DNA of 9,374 bases. It comes from Verrucomicrobiales bacterium (GTDB lineage: Bacteria > Verrucomicrobiota > Verrucomicrobiia > Limisphaerales > J093). Positions 1 to 6,390 of the stretch are shown here, piece after piece; positions within the stretch are counted from its first letter, which is position 1; each line of letters opens with the position of its first letter. Where the stretch lies: assembly GCA_024233215.1 (NCBI GenBank), contig JACKPW010000065.1, forward strand, positions 1-9,374, in the 5' to 3' direction. The notes under the pieces are model-generated. The model ran no database searches. It was not told the origin of the DNA and was given only the letters and a program-made list of their open reading frames with translations. A program made the position numbers and the translations under genes.

Positions 1-773
1 TCAAATGGGCCGAGCTTTGTTCCCAGCGTCGAGATCACCCCGCCGGAGTGCAGATTATCATTCAGGACCCGTTGCGCCAGCACTTGGCCCCGCGCATCCT
101 GTGCCGCCACGGCCTGGATGTGTTCGCGCGAGTCAAGGGCGCACAGCAGATCCCGCAGCGTCCAGGTTTGTCCGGCGACCCGGTTGAGCCCGAGAATCAC
201 GGCGGTTACCAGTTCCCGGGCAGCATCGGCGAAGTAGGGGGCGTTACTCCGTTTCTCCACCGGGACCAGCAGGGCGGCCAGGGAGCGCGCCATGGCGGGC
301 GTCTGGACCGCCTCGGCGGGATTCCAAACGGCGGAGCGCTTGTCATAAGGGTTGATGAGCCAGATGTCCTCTTCAGGCAGGAATCCCAAGCCGGCGAGCG
401 TGGGCATGAGATCGGTCTTGGCATCGAACAGAATCAACTGCTCCGGGGCTTTGGGGTCAGCGCTGCGCGGTTGGAACCGATGGGCGATGGACTGCAGGAA
501 CAACTGGATGGCGATGGTCTTTCCACTGCCGGTGCAGCCGCAGACCAGCAGGTGCTTTGCGGCTTCCTCAACCGGAAGGTTGCGCATGGCCCAGAAGCAA
601 TAGTCCCGGTCGGGACTCAGGGCGCAATTCCGCGGCAAATCCTCCCCTGGCGCCGGCGCGTCAATCTCCCCCAGTAGATCCGTGAAACGGGGAGCCTCGG
701 ACTCGGCATCCGGTTCCCCGACCTCATTGAAGAGGCTCCAAAACGAACGGGACTGTTTGCGTGGCGCGCTCAA
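1..773 (-). CDS. VirD4/TraD-like type IV coupling protein ATPase, C-terminus outside window
   Basis: Coupling proteins pump the relaxase-bound strand into a transfer channel. The visible 257 residues hold a P-loop, GCTGSGKT, at about 79-86. It is followed by LILFDAKTD (about 113-121), equivalent to the DPKGEL-type motif of VirD4/TraG proteins, and by INPYDKRSAVWNP, equivalent to their N-P-L segment. The start is a TTG whose bases overlap the TGA of the upstream zinc-ribbon gene (TTGA). A stop lies 13 codons before it in this frame, with no ATG between, so the protein begins only about 78 residues before the P-loop. That N-terminus (charged, with FWSLFNEVGEPDAESEAPR) has no hydrophobic helix, unlike the usual family member with two N-terminal transmembrane segments. 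The upstream gene supplies four. The frame stays open to the window edge, so the all-alpha domain and distal ATPase motifs cannot be checked. Family call strong; membrane-free N-terminus seen directly; partner role inferred. Confidence 0.88.
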   Translation of the reverse strand, partial: MSAPRKQSRSFWSLFNEVGEPDAESEAPRFTDLLGEIDAPAPGEDLPRNCALSPDRDYCFWAMRNLPVEEAAKHLLVCGCTGSGKTIAIQLFLQSIAHRFQPRSADPKAPEQLILFDAKTDLMPTLAGLGFLPEEDIWLINPYDKRSAVWNPAEAVQTPAMARSLAALLVPVEKRSNAPYFADAARELVTAVILGLNRVAGQTWTLRDLLCALDSREHIQAVAAQDARGQVLAQRVLNDNLHSGGVISTLGTKLGPF

Positions 774-1513
774 TCGTATCGGGCCCGGCGCCCTTGCGGG
801 GCGGTCGGGTCATGGCGGGTGGGGCCCTTTTTCTGGAACGGTTCAGCCATGGGGGCCAGGATATTGCTCAGGATGAGGAAGGCGATGTAGGTCACCGCAA
901 ACAGCGTCGCGAGTGTCACGGCGCGTTTCCAGAACGTGCCGATGAACAACTGCAGCACCATGAGCAGGCTGAAATAGTTGCAGACCAACCCCATTTTCAC
1001 GCGCCACCCCCAGCGGGCCATTCTGGCAAAGACGCCGCCCGGAGCGATGATGGCCGTCAGGAAGGCGATCACCGCCAGGTAAACGGTGCACAGCCCCAGT
1101 TGCCAGAGCCAATCTTCGGTTCGATGACTGGCGACGTAGCTGACCAGCATCCAGAGGATCAGCGCGCTAAGGAAGAAATAGGTCCATTGGATGCGACGCT
1201 GCCTGCCAGGGTCCATCGCGGCATCGTCCTTGAACTTCTCCCACTTTCTCCGGACCGGCTCGAGTTTGTCGTCCACCAGGTCCCCGAAGGCCATGGGTTT
1301 GGCGCAATGCGGACACTCCTTGGCGGATAGCGGGACGTCGCGATGGCACTTGGGGCAGGAGACCTGGGCTTGGCGGCGCGCGCCTCCCACCAGCCGACGG
1401 AGGGTGTAACGGAGGATGGCGCCGAAACGAAGTGACTGTTGGCAATGAGGACAGGTCACGTCTCGCAGGGAGACGGGCTTCCCACACCCGGCATATGGAC
1501 ACGCGAACTCCAT
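770..1513 (-). CDS. Double zinc-ribbon, four-helix membrane protein of the mobilisation operon
   Basis: A 247-residue protein I cannot assign to a named family. The N-terminus carries two treble-cysteine or zinc-ribbon modules: C5/C10/C21/C24 and C53/C56/C67/C70 (CPHC, CPKC, CPHC pairs). A basic linker (about 83-107) follows, then four hydrophobic segments at about 111-128, 136-157, 172-193 and 198-220, and a short basic tail. Start: the ATG giving MEFACPYAGC. The frame is open well upstream, but the upstream part is low-quality antisense to mobF. A GGAGGAAGG lies 22 bases upstream, too far to be a standard ribosome site. The gene is 143 bases after mobF, and its stop overlaps the TTG start of the coupling ATPase, implying coupled translation. 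Inference: it anchors or regulates the membrane-free ATPase, with the cytoplasmic ribbons contacting it or the DNA. It could instead be an unrelated regulatory membrane protein. Confidence 0.82.
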   Translation of the reverse strand: MEFACPYAGCGKPVSLRDVTCPHCQQSLRFGAILRYTLRRLVGGARRQAQVSCPKCHRDVPLSAKECPHCAKPMAFGDLVDDKLEPVRRKWEKFKDDAAMDPGRQRRIQWTYFFLSALILWMLVSYVASHRTEDWLWQLGLCTVYLAVIAFLTAIIAPGGVFARMARWGWRVKMGLVCNYFSLLMVLQLFIGTFWKRAVTLATLFAVTYIAFLILSNILAPMAEPFQKKGPTRHDPTAPQGRRARYD

Positions 1514-1656
1514 AGTGGCGACCGCACATACCCTTCCTCCCCAAGTGGTCACCGAGGTGGCCGGCACGTGCCGATGGAAGGATTTTGAAGTCCGCCGGAG
1601 GAAAGGCAAGACCGGAAGTACGGGGAATTCGAACCTAACAATCCCAGGTGGATAAC

Positions 1657-3252
1657 TCAGTAAGACATACCCTGGTGGAGGCAGGGATGAACCTGCCCCG
1701 CCACCCACTTCGACCGCTTGGTCGTTACACGCAATGCGGGAGCTGACAGCCCGTACAGGGGGCTCCACTTCGGCGCGTGCGGGAACAGGAACCGCTGTTG
1801 AACCCGCAACTCGCCCACGGCCACGGGTTTCTTCCAGTAGATCTGCCACCACTTGGGCCGGTGAGCACGGCGGTGCCGTCCGAACTGGATGCGGGGCAGT
1901 TCGACCCGCAACCGGCGAAGACGGAGATCCCTCGCAGGGCGCCACCAGGCCCCGGGAAACGGCTGGAAGACCTCCCCATAGACGAACTTTCGGCGCGGAG
2001 TGATCCACGGCGTGTGGTCAAACAACCGGTGCCATTCCACTCGAACCCAGCGCGGCATCCGAGGCCACGCCTTCGGGATGGCATCCGCCAAGCCGTCGAG
2101 CATCCCCTGAGCGTCAGCCCCGTGGCGGACCGCCGCCTGCGCGGCCAACGGCAATACTGTTCTCGGTTCCCGCGACTCAGGGGGGATTGACTCAACAGCC
2201 CGGGCGAGCTCCTGTTGGAACTGCGACCGATTGTCCCCGCTCTCGTCCTGGGGATCGCTGACCCGGGGGGAGGTTCGGGGGCGTTTCTCCCGTTGGCTCC
2301 GCAGGACAGTGTTGCGCTGCGTCTCGACGGGCGGGTTGCTGGCCGGCGTCAGAGCGCGGGGGTGGATCAAGCCGACGGCTTGCTCCTGTCCCCAGCCTGA
2401 GACCTTGCCGGTTTCCCGCCAGGCGGCAAACAGCTCCTCGGCACGAGTGAGAGTTTTGGCCGGGCGGGTGTCGAGAGCGGCGATCTTGGCTGCCACCGCG
2501 CTGGTGAGGCCCCGTTCCTGCAATCGCTGCTCGATCTGCTGGCGGCGTTGGGAGAACTCGCGGCAGAGTGATCGGGGCACGCCACGGATATGGAACCCCA
2601 CTTCGTCAGGCTCCAGGGCGAGGCCCAGCACCCGCTGCAATCCGGCAGCAAGCTCGACCCGATACACCGCCCCCAAGGCGAGTTTCTGTTTGAAGATCGG
2701 ATGGCTCAGCAGCGAGCCGGTGGTGCCGTCCTGCCGGAGGGCCAGGTTGACCAGCACGGCGTGGGTATGGAGTTGCGGGTCCTGGGCCCGGGACGTGCGG
2801 TGTTGAAAGGTGGCAAACATCGCGGCCGCCGGTTCGACGATGCGGCCGCCTCGGCCGCGGCGCGTCAGGGCGGCGGTTTGTTCAAGGTGGGCCAGGGTAA
2901 CCTCAACGGCCCGTTGCTGGATTGCCTCGATCTGCTCTCGGATCGGAGCCGGCGACAGTGCCCAGAAAACCGATACGCTCTTGGGCGCACTGAAAGTAAG
3001 GTCCCAGCCGGACTGGCGCTGCGGGTCACCGGCATTCTGTACCAGGGCAAGCGACCCATCGGGGGATCGTCCCTCCATGACCCGGCGAAAATCGTCACCC
3101 CGCACCTTGCCGGTCAGTCCGATGACCGCCGCCCCGTGGCCCACCCAACGACCGGGAGCTTCCGGGGCGTTGAGGTAGTAATCCTCCTGCGTGAGATTCA
3201 GATAGTAATCGGCGGCGGCACCGCCCCTCAACGGTTCTGAGATGGTGAGCAT
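1657..3252 (-). CDS. mobF: MobF-family (TrwC/TraI-like) relaxase without helicase domain
   Basis: Relaxases nick oriT and stay bound by a phosphotyrosine to the transferred strand. The MLTI start is the family's usual N-terminus; nine upstream codons in frame are ignored. The catalytic tyrosines are two pairs, Y16/Y17 and Y25/Y26, like Tyr18/Tyr26 of TrwC. GWDLTFSAPKSVS (82-94) holds the conserved Asp84. The three-His metal site is H151, H162, H164 in HRTSRAQDPQLHTHAVLVN. TRRGRGG (130-136) is also a family motif. The relaxase fold ends near residue 290. The remainder (to 531) is a Pro/Arg-rich linker and a basic, Trp-rich tail (PKWWQIYWKK at about 466), with no Walker motifs. Classical TrwC/TraI proteins are about 970-1750 residues with a C-terminal helicase, so this is a compact version. 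It overlaps the accessory gene by 25 bases. The tail may bind DNA or the coupling protein (inference). Confidence 0.95.
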   Translation of the reverse strand: MLTISEPLRGGAAADYYLNLTQEDYYLNAPEAPGRWVGHGAAVIGLTGKVRGDDFRRVMEGRSPDGSLALVQNAGDPQRQSGWDLTFSAPKSVSVFWALSPAPIREQIEAIQQRAVEVTLAHLEQTAALTRRGRGGRIVEPAAAMFATFQHRTSRAQDPQLHTHAVLVNLALRQDGTTGSLLSHPIFKQKLALGAVYRVELAAGLQRVLGLALEPDEVGFHIRGVPRSLCREFSQRRQQIEQRLQERGLTSAVAAKIAALDTRPAKTLTRAEELFAAWRETGKVSGWGQEQAVGLIHPRALTPASNPPVETQRNTVLRSQREKRPRTSPRVSDPQDESGDNRSQFQQELARAVESIPPESREPRTVLPLAAQAAVRHGADAQGMLDGLADAIPKAWPRMPRWVRVEWHRLFDHTPWITPRRKFVYGEVFQPFPGAWWRPARDLRLRRLRVELPRIQFGRHRRAHRPKWWQIYWKKPVAVGELRVQQRFLFPHAPKWSPLYGLSAPALRVTTKRSKWVAGQVHPCLHQGMSY

Positions 3253-3596
3253 GCCTTGAGGATGTTCTTCTCCACCCACTCATAGGCGGCTTCCCGGGTC
3301 TGCCCGCCGGCGGTGACCAACAAGGCCTCAGCGGTGGTGGCGACATCACCCCGCAACTGCCGGAGGGTGTCCCGAATCTCGTCGAGGGCCCCGCCAAGTT
3401 CGGCGAAACCAGCGACCTGCTGCAAACCGAGCCGCACCAGTTCACGGGCCATGTCATGCGGGCTGACTCCCAGCCTGGCAGCGTGCTCGACGAGGGCCGC
3501 CGCGGTTTCCAGGTCAACCCGGAAGGCAATGGTGCTCGGGATGGCGGCCGGCATCGGCTGGCGAGAGGGACGTGACCTGACTTTGGGGCGGTCCAT
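3228..3596 (-). CDS. Ribbon-helix-helix-like mobilisation accessory protein (MobC/TrwA type)
   Basis: A 122-residue protein at the head of the mobilisation operon. PSTIAFRVDLETAAALVEHAARLGVSPHDMARELVRLGLQQ (about 20-60) reads as a short beta strand, helix, turn, helix, the CopG/Arc-type ribbon-helix-helix pattern. It is followed by a heptad-like helical stretch (LGGALDEIRDTLRQLRGDV) and a C-terminal helix ending AYEWVEKNILKA. Such proteins bind near oriT, help the relaxase melt the nic region and often repress their own operon. The start ATG gives MDRPKVRSRP. The frame is open further upstream but that part is antisense to the divergent sigma gene and control region. No clear Shine-Dalgarno is visible. 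The stop lies inside the relaxase gene, so the two are probably translated together. The family call rests on pattern and position rather than a diagnostic motif. Confidence 0.8.
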   Translation of the reverse strand: MDRPKVRSRPSRQPMPAAIPSTIAFRVDLETAAALVEHAARLGVSPHDMARELVRLGLQQVAGFAELGGALDEIRDTLRQLRGDVATTAEALLVTAGGQTREAAYEWVEKNILKACSPSQNR

Positions 3597-3616
3597 AGGC
3601 TTCGACTGACTGGGCG

Positions 3617-3630
3617 TCCACCCAGGTGGA
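3617..3630. repeat. Perfect dyad TCCACC-CA-GGTGGA
   Basis: Six-base arms with a two-base centre, 21 bases before the accessory gene's start codon on the minus strand. The position suits an operator for the ribbon-helix-helix protein. The half CCCAGGTGGA recurs at 1643-1652, just beyond the relaxase stop codon, so it may be a repeated binding site. Two copies of a 10-mer could also be chance. Confidence 0.5.
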
Positions 3631-3668
3631 GCGTCTTTCCAGAAGAGCAGTCGGACGATCCAGCCCAG

Positions 3669-3689
3669 ACCGAACAGGTTCTTTTCGGT
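3669..3689. repeat. Nested dyad ACCGAA...TTCGGT containing GAAC-AG-GTTC
   Basis: The outer arms ACCGAA and TTCGGT are six-base perfect complements nine bases apart. Inside lies a second palindrome, GAACAGGTTC. It overlaps the GAAC of the ECF-like promoter, so a bound dimer could repress the sigma gene. It could equally be part of oriT. Confidence 0.45.
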
Positions 3690-3696
3690 ATGCGTC
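3672..3696 (+). promoter_or_regulatory. Candidate ECF-sigma autoregulatory promoter GAAC-N17-CGTC
   Basis: Many ECF sigma factors transcribe their own gene from promoters with a -35 containing GAAC and a -10 containing CGTC about 16-17 bases apart. Here GAAC is at 3672-3675 and CGTC at 3693-3696, exactly 17 bases between. That would start transcription near 3703, about 50 bases before the sigma start codon. The motif is short, so this is suggestive only. The minus strand has a GAAC and CGTC pair 20 bases apart, too wide to count. Confidence 0.4.
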
Positions 3697-3752
3697 CGGC
3701 GTGCCAAAACCGTTGCTGTCGGGTCGTGGCTCCGATAGCATTTACCACGTTC

Positions 3753-4337
3753 ATGGAGCCGTTGATTGCCTTGGTGCTGGAGTACCGGGAAACCACCTCG
3801 CTGCCCCGCCGGTTGGAGCTGGCGGAGCAGATATTCGGGGCGGTCTACGGGCCGTTGCGCACGTTCATCGAGCGGCGGTGTCCACCAGAGGCTGTGGACG
3901 ACGTACTTCACGAGACGCTGAGAGCACTCGCTGCCAAACTCCACCTGTTCAGGGGAGAAACGGAGGCGGCCTTTTGGTCATGGTGCTACCAGACGGCCCG
4001 GCACAAACTGGCCGACCGCGCCCGGGGAGCAACCGGCCGATTGGTGCCGATGGACGTGGATTCGCTCCGGGAAGCGGTGGAGGCATCGGCGGAGGTTAGT
4101 CCGTTCGGGGCTGGGGAATGGGTGGATCTGAAGGAAACCATGGCCCTCCTCCAGCGCGTCCAGCCGCCCTGCCATGATTACCTGGTGGAACGCTACCTGC
4201 ACGGGGCCACGCTGGCGGAACTGGCCCTGGAGCACGGAGTGAGTTATGATGCCATGAGAATGCGGTTTAACCGTTGCCTGGAACTGGTGCAACGGTTGAC
4301 GGCGGAAACAGATCGTGAGGTGACAGATGGCCACTGA
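3753..4337 (+). CDS. ECF-type RNA polymerase sigma factor
   Basis: A 194-residue sigma-70-family protein with only regions 2 and 4. Region 2 spans about 30-92. Its core is DDVLHETLRALAAKLHLF, then FWSWCYQTARHKLADRAR, which match the core-polymerase-binding and -10-melting helices. Region 4 spans about 128-182, with the helix-turn-helix GATLAELALEHGVSYDAMRMRFNRCLE, which reads the -35. The linker is acidic. Start: MEPLIALV. The frame opens at an earlier ATG (3690) but the extra 21 residues are Cys-rich and lie over the promoter-like element. No Shine-Dalgarno is clear for either. It is divergent from the mobilisation operon and overlaps the next gene by 11 bases. No membrane anti-sigma gene is adjacent. 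Targets are unknown: its own promoter and perhaps transfer genes (inference). Confidence 0.88.
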   Translation: MEPLIALVLEYRETTSLPRRLELAEQIFGAVYGPLRTFIERRCPPEAVDDVLHETLRALAAKLHLFRGETEAAFWSWCYQTARHKLADRARGATGRLVPMDVDSLREAVEASAEVSPFGAGEWVDLKETMALLQRVQPPCHDYLVERYLHGATLAELALEHGVSYDAMRMRFNRCLELVQRLTAETDREVTDGH

Positions 4338-4623
4338 CCCGGAAGAAATCGATGCCAAGCTGCAGCGCCTGGGAGAACGCGCGAGGATGGGGTGGGCGCA
4401 ACTGCACTCCATGACCGAGGAGGCACGCCGGGCGGTAAGCCAGGCCGTGACGGATCAGTGGCAGCGGGAGGAAGCCGTCCGCCAAACCCGCCAGGAAGCC
4501 CGTGAGGCGGAAGCAGTTCGACGTGCCGGCGGTCAGGAATCCCAGCAACGCGACCAGCAGAAGGAAGCCGAACGCCGCGAGCAGGATCGTCAGAGGGACA
4601 AGGGCCACGGGCATTCCTACTGA
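4327..4623 (+). CDS. Small charged coiled-coil protein co-translated with the sigma factor
   Basis: A 98-residue hydrophilic protein, unrecognised. Residues 1-40 look like an amphipathic helix pair (EEIDAKLQRLGERARMGWAQL, EEARRAVSQAV). Residues 44-92 are almost wholly Glu/Gln/Arg/Lys/Ala with heptad character, and the end is His-rich (GHGHSY). There is no membrane segment or cysteine. The ATG lies inside the sigma gene and has a good ribosome site (GAGGTG, five bases upstream). Base composition matches its neighbours. Its overlap with the sigma gene suggests matched amounts, as for a cytoplasmic anti-sigma or co-factor. A structural or transfer role is equally possible. The gene is convergent with rep, with only 10 bases between the two stop codons and no visible terminator. 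Confidence 0.75.
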   Translation: MATDPEEIDAKLQRLGERARMGWAQLHSMTEEARRAVSQAVTDQWQREEAVRQTRQEAREAEAVRRAGGQESQQRDQQKEAERREQDRQRDKGHGHSY

Positions 4624-4633
4624 CGCGATACGG

Positions 4634-6088
4634 TCATGGGCAGGAGGGTTTGGGGTCTTGCATCTTGCGACGCGCGTAGTTGGCGAGGAGCAACTGGCGT
4701 GTTACCCCCGCGGCACGGCCACCTCCGGCGAGAAGCGAACGTTGCAGCTGCGTCGCCTGGGTAAGGGCCTCGTTCTCGCGCCAGGTCCGTTCCTCCAGCG
4801 GGAAGGCCGCCCAAAACGCTCGGATCGCAGTCGCCTCGGCTTCCTCTTGCTGAACCCGTTGATCGGCGCGTTTCCGCTGACGTTTCGCCAATGCCTGCCG
4901 GCGCTCTGCCGAAACCTCCGCCTGCCGCTCCTTTTCCGCCCGGCTGACAAAACCCTCCGGGGGCGGGTAATCCTCCTCAATCGCCCGGATCAGGAACCCC
5001 GGCGGATTGCGTGACACCCGGGAATCTCGATTGGCGAGCAGCGAATCGAACACCTCGATCTGCCCGGCAACCTGCTCGGGCGGATAGTCCGCGGCGATCC
5101 GACGCGCAACCCGCGCACCCACTCCCCGGACCCGCAGCGTTTCTTCAACCGAACCGTCGCAAGCTGCCTGGACCGCTGCAAACTCCGATGTCCGCCGACT
5201 GTCGGGCCGCTCGAACGTCACGCGCCATTCCCCGCTGCAAACCCGCTGATACCGCTGCCGGCAACTCACCTCGTGCAGAAACCCCTTGGCTTCGAGTTCC
5301 TCGATCCCCGGTTGGAGCCGGCGTTTCAGTCCCGCCGCGTCGTAACTTCGGGCGAGACCGATGTGTTCCCAGGCCAGTTCCTTGAGCCCGAACTCCCAGC
5401 GCCTCCGCCGGTAGAATCGCTTGTCCAGAAACCGGTAGAGCCGCTTCGCCGTGGGGTGCTTCAGGCTCCGGAAGAACTCGAAGTCGAGCGACTTCAGGTT
5501 GCCGGCGCGAAAGCTGTCAAACAGCACCTCGTTCCAAACGAAATACGACAAGGGTCGTTCGTCCTCGCGGCCGGCGTCGCCCCTTCCCCGATCACGGGCT
5601 CGTTGCAGCCTGACGTTGTCGAGCACGTGAAATTTCTCGTCCACCCAGCATTGCCGCAGCTTGTGCCACCAGGCGTTGGCGTAGAACAACGTCACCCCGG
5701 TCCAGCGGTTCAACGAGGTTTCGACGCGCTCGTAGCTCTTGCTCTCGTCGCGCCAGCCCAGCAGCCGGATGAGCTGATACCGGGTGAAAGGCACCTTCCG
5801 CGCGGCGAAGCCGTGTTGCCGGGAAAGCTGCACCAACCCCAGCAGGACCTCGTCATCCAGGGCGGTCGGCAAGCCGTAGGCGTCGGAGCCTGTGACCGTG
5901 AGCTGCCGAATCACATGCTCCCCCACTTTCCGATCCCAGATTCGGTCCTGGAACCGCAGTGTCCGTTGATCGGCTCGCGGACGGTGTCCCAGCACGCACA
6001 GCGGAAACTCCGCCAGGTTCAGCTCGTCTTTTGCCTCGGTCAATGCCCCCGCCATCACCTGTTCTCTGATGCGGTCTGGTTGTTCCAC
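4634..6088 (-). CDS. Plasmid replication initiator, RPA (replication initiator protein A) type
   Basis: A 484-residue Rep that would bind the adjacent iterons and recruit the host replisome. The N-terminus has the family signature ELNLAEFPL (22-30), then RTLRFQD (42-48) and GLPTALDDEVLLGLVQLSR (72-90). A winged-helix pattern covers about 95-160 and a second about 205-280 (LKHPTAKRLYRFLDKRF, then WEFGLKELAWEHIGL). Residues about 315-376 (LRVRGVGARVARRIAADYPPEQV, then NPPGFLIRAIEEDYPPP) match a C-terminal module I associate with several plasmid Rep proteins. Residues 382-420 form a highly charged helix. The start is GTG, chosen because GGAGG sits six bases upstream and no in-frame ATG is as well placed. 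The gene is divergent from parA across the iteron region. The leader carries a hairpin and an operator-like dyad, so expression is probably autoregulated. Confidence 0.9.
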   Translation of the reverse strand: MEQPDRIREQVMAGALTEAKDELNLAEFPLCVLGHRPRADQRTLRFQDRIWDRKVGEHVIRQLTVTGSDAYGLPTALDDEVLLGLVQLSRQHGFAARKVPFTRYQLIRLLGWRDESKSYERVETSLNRWTGVTLFYANAWWHKLRQCWVDEKFHVLDNVRLQRARDRGRGDAGREDERPLSYFVWNEVLFDSFRAGNLKSLDFEFFRSLKHPTAKRLYRFLDKRFYRRRRWEFGLKELAWEHIGLARSYDAAGLKRRLQPGIEELEAKGFLHEVSCRQRYQRVCSGEWRVTFERPDSRRTSEFAAVQAACDGSVEETLRVRGVGARVARRIAADYPPEQVAGQIEVFDSLLANRDSRVSRNPPGFLIRAIEEDYPPPEGFVSRAEKERQAEVSAERRQALAKRQRKRADQRVQQEEAEATAIRAFWAAFPLEERTWRENEALTQATQLQRSLLAGGGRAAGVTRQLLLANYARRKMQDPKPSCP

Positions 6089-6094
6089 GATTCA

Positions 6095-6099
6095 CCTCC
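6095..6099 (-). promoter_or_regulatory. Shine-Dalgarno of rep
   Basis: GGAGG on the minus strand, six bases before GTG. It is the strongest ribosome site in the window and fixes the non-ATG start of the replication initiator. Confidence 0.8.
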
Positions 6100-6109
6100 C
6101 TGAACCAAG

Positions 6110-6137
6110 CAACAACAGCTGCCCCCCCCTGTTGTTG
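6110..6137 (-). promoter_or_regulatory. Hairpin in the rep leader
   Basis: CAACAACAG and CTGTTGTTG are perfect nine-base complements separated by ten bases that include a run of eight C on the plus strand (G in the mRNA). The hairpin lies just upstream of the rep ribosome site and at the expected transcription start. It may act as a Rep operator, as an RNA element tuning translation, or as an antisense RNA target. The homopolymer could vary in length. Confidence 0.5.
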
Positions 6138-6166
6138 TTTATAGTCCTAACAAAGTTAGAAGTTAT
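6138..6166 (-). promoter_or_regulatory. Probable rep promoter with operator-like dyad
   Basis: On the minus strand TATAAA lies at 6143-6138, about 50 bases before the GTG start. A good -35 is not visible at 16-18 bases (CATAAC or ATAACT). Between the two lies CTAAC-AAA-GTTAG (6147-6159), a perfect dyad suited to repressor binding. This 30-base stretch is the most AT-rich part of the window and may also serve as the unwinding element of the origin. Confidence 0.4.
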
Positions 6167-6199
6167 GCGCCGGGATCGCCTGTGAGACCGGACCCTTGG

Positions 6200-6323
6200 C
6201 CCGGAATTCATGTCGCCATTCCCGGTAATTCCTGTCGCGGTTCCCGGTATGGCCTGCTCCGAATCCCGGTGTTTCCTGTCCGGAATCCCGGTAGTCGGCT
6301 GTCTCCAATCCCGGTATCGCCAT
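6200..6323 (+). repeat. Iteron array, five 22/23-bp repeats with a degenerate sixth
   Basis: CCCGGT occurs at 6221, 6243, 6265, 6287 and 6310, giving spacings of 22, 22, 22 and 23 bases, about two helical turns. Each unit begins GTC or GCT, has AATCCCGGTA or TTCCCGGTA at its centre and usually ends CCT. A poorer copy, CCCGGA, lies 21 bases before the first at 6200. Phased direct repeats next to a Rep gene and an AT-rich patch are the hallmark of an iteron origin. I see no perfect DnaA box nearby. Confidence 0.88.
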
Positions 6324-6390
6324 TACAGCACAAACGCGGCGGGTTGGGTATCCCCGGACCGTGCGGGGCGGGCCGACCTCAATCCCCGCA

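Larger units (their letters stand above)
3597..3752. promoter_or_regulatory. Divergent control region between mobilisation operon and sigma gene; likely oriT location
   Basis: This 156-base gap separates two divergent transcription units and lies directly upstream of the accessory and relaxase genes, where MobF elements usually carry oriT. It holds two dyads (3617-3630 and 3669-3689) and an ECF-promoter-like element. A weak sigma-70-like pair, TTGCTG and TAGCAT with 17 bases between, ends at 3741, almost at the sigma start codon. I cannot pick a nic site: no known MobF nic sequence is recognisable. Placement of oriT is inferred from gene order only. Confidence 0.45.

Noticed and set aside
48..677. 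A 209-codon plus-strand open frame
   Set aside because: It is the antisense of the coupling ATPase, whose minus-strand reading has a P-loop and family motifs; the plus reading is low-information.
720..730. GACCTCATTGA matching the first 11 bases of the long inverted repeat at 8030
   Set aside because: It lies inside the coupling ATPase coding sequence, and an 11-base match in this much sequence can arise by chance.
1514..2008. N-terminal extension of the zinc-ribbon protein frame
   Set aside because: The upstream residues are compositionally unlike the protein and antiparallel or overlapping with mobF coding sequence; the ATG before the first cysteine module is the sensible start.
2590..3240. 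A 216-codon plus-strand open frame
   Set aside because: Antisense to the relaxase motifs on the minus strand.
5273..6103. A 276-codon plus-strand open frame
   Set aside because: Antisense to the replication initiator in GC-rich DNA; no motif, and the minus strand carries the RPA signature and a strong ribosome site.
6200..6323. The repeat array as a CRISPR
   Set aside because: Units are contiguous 22-23 bp with a short shared core and no unique spacers between identical repeats, which is an iteron pattern.
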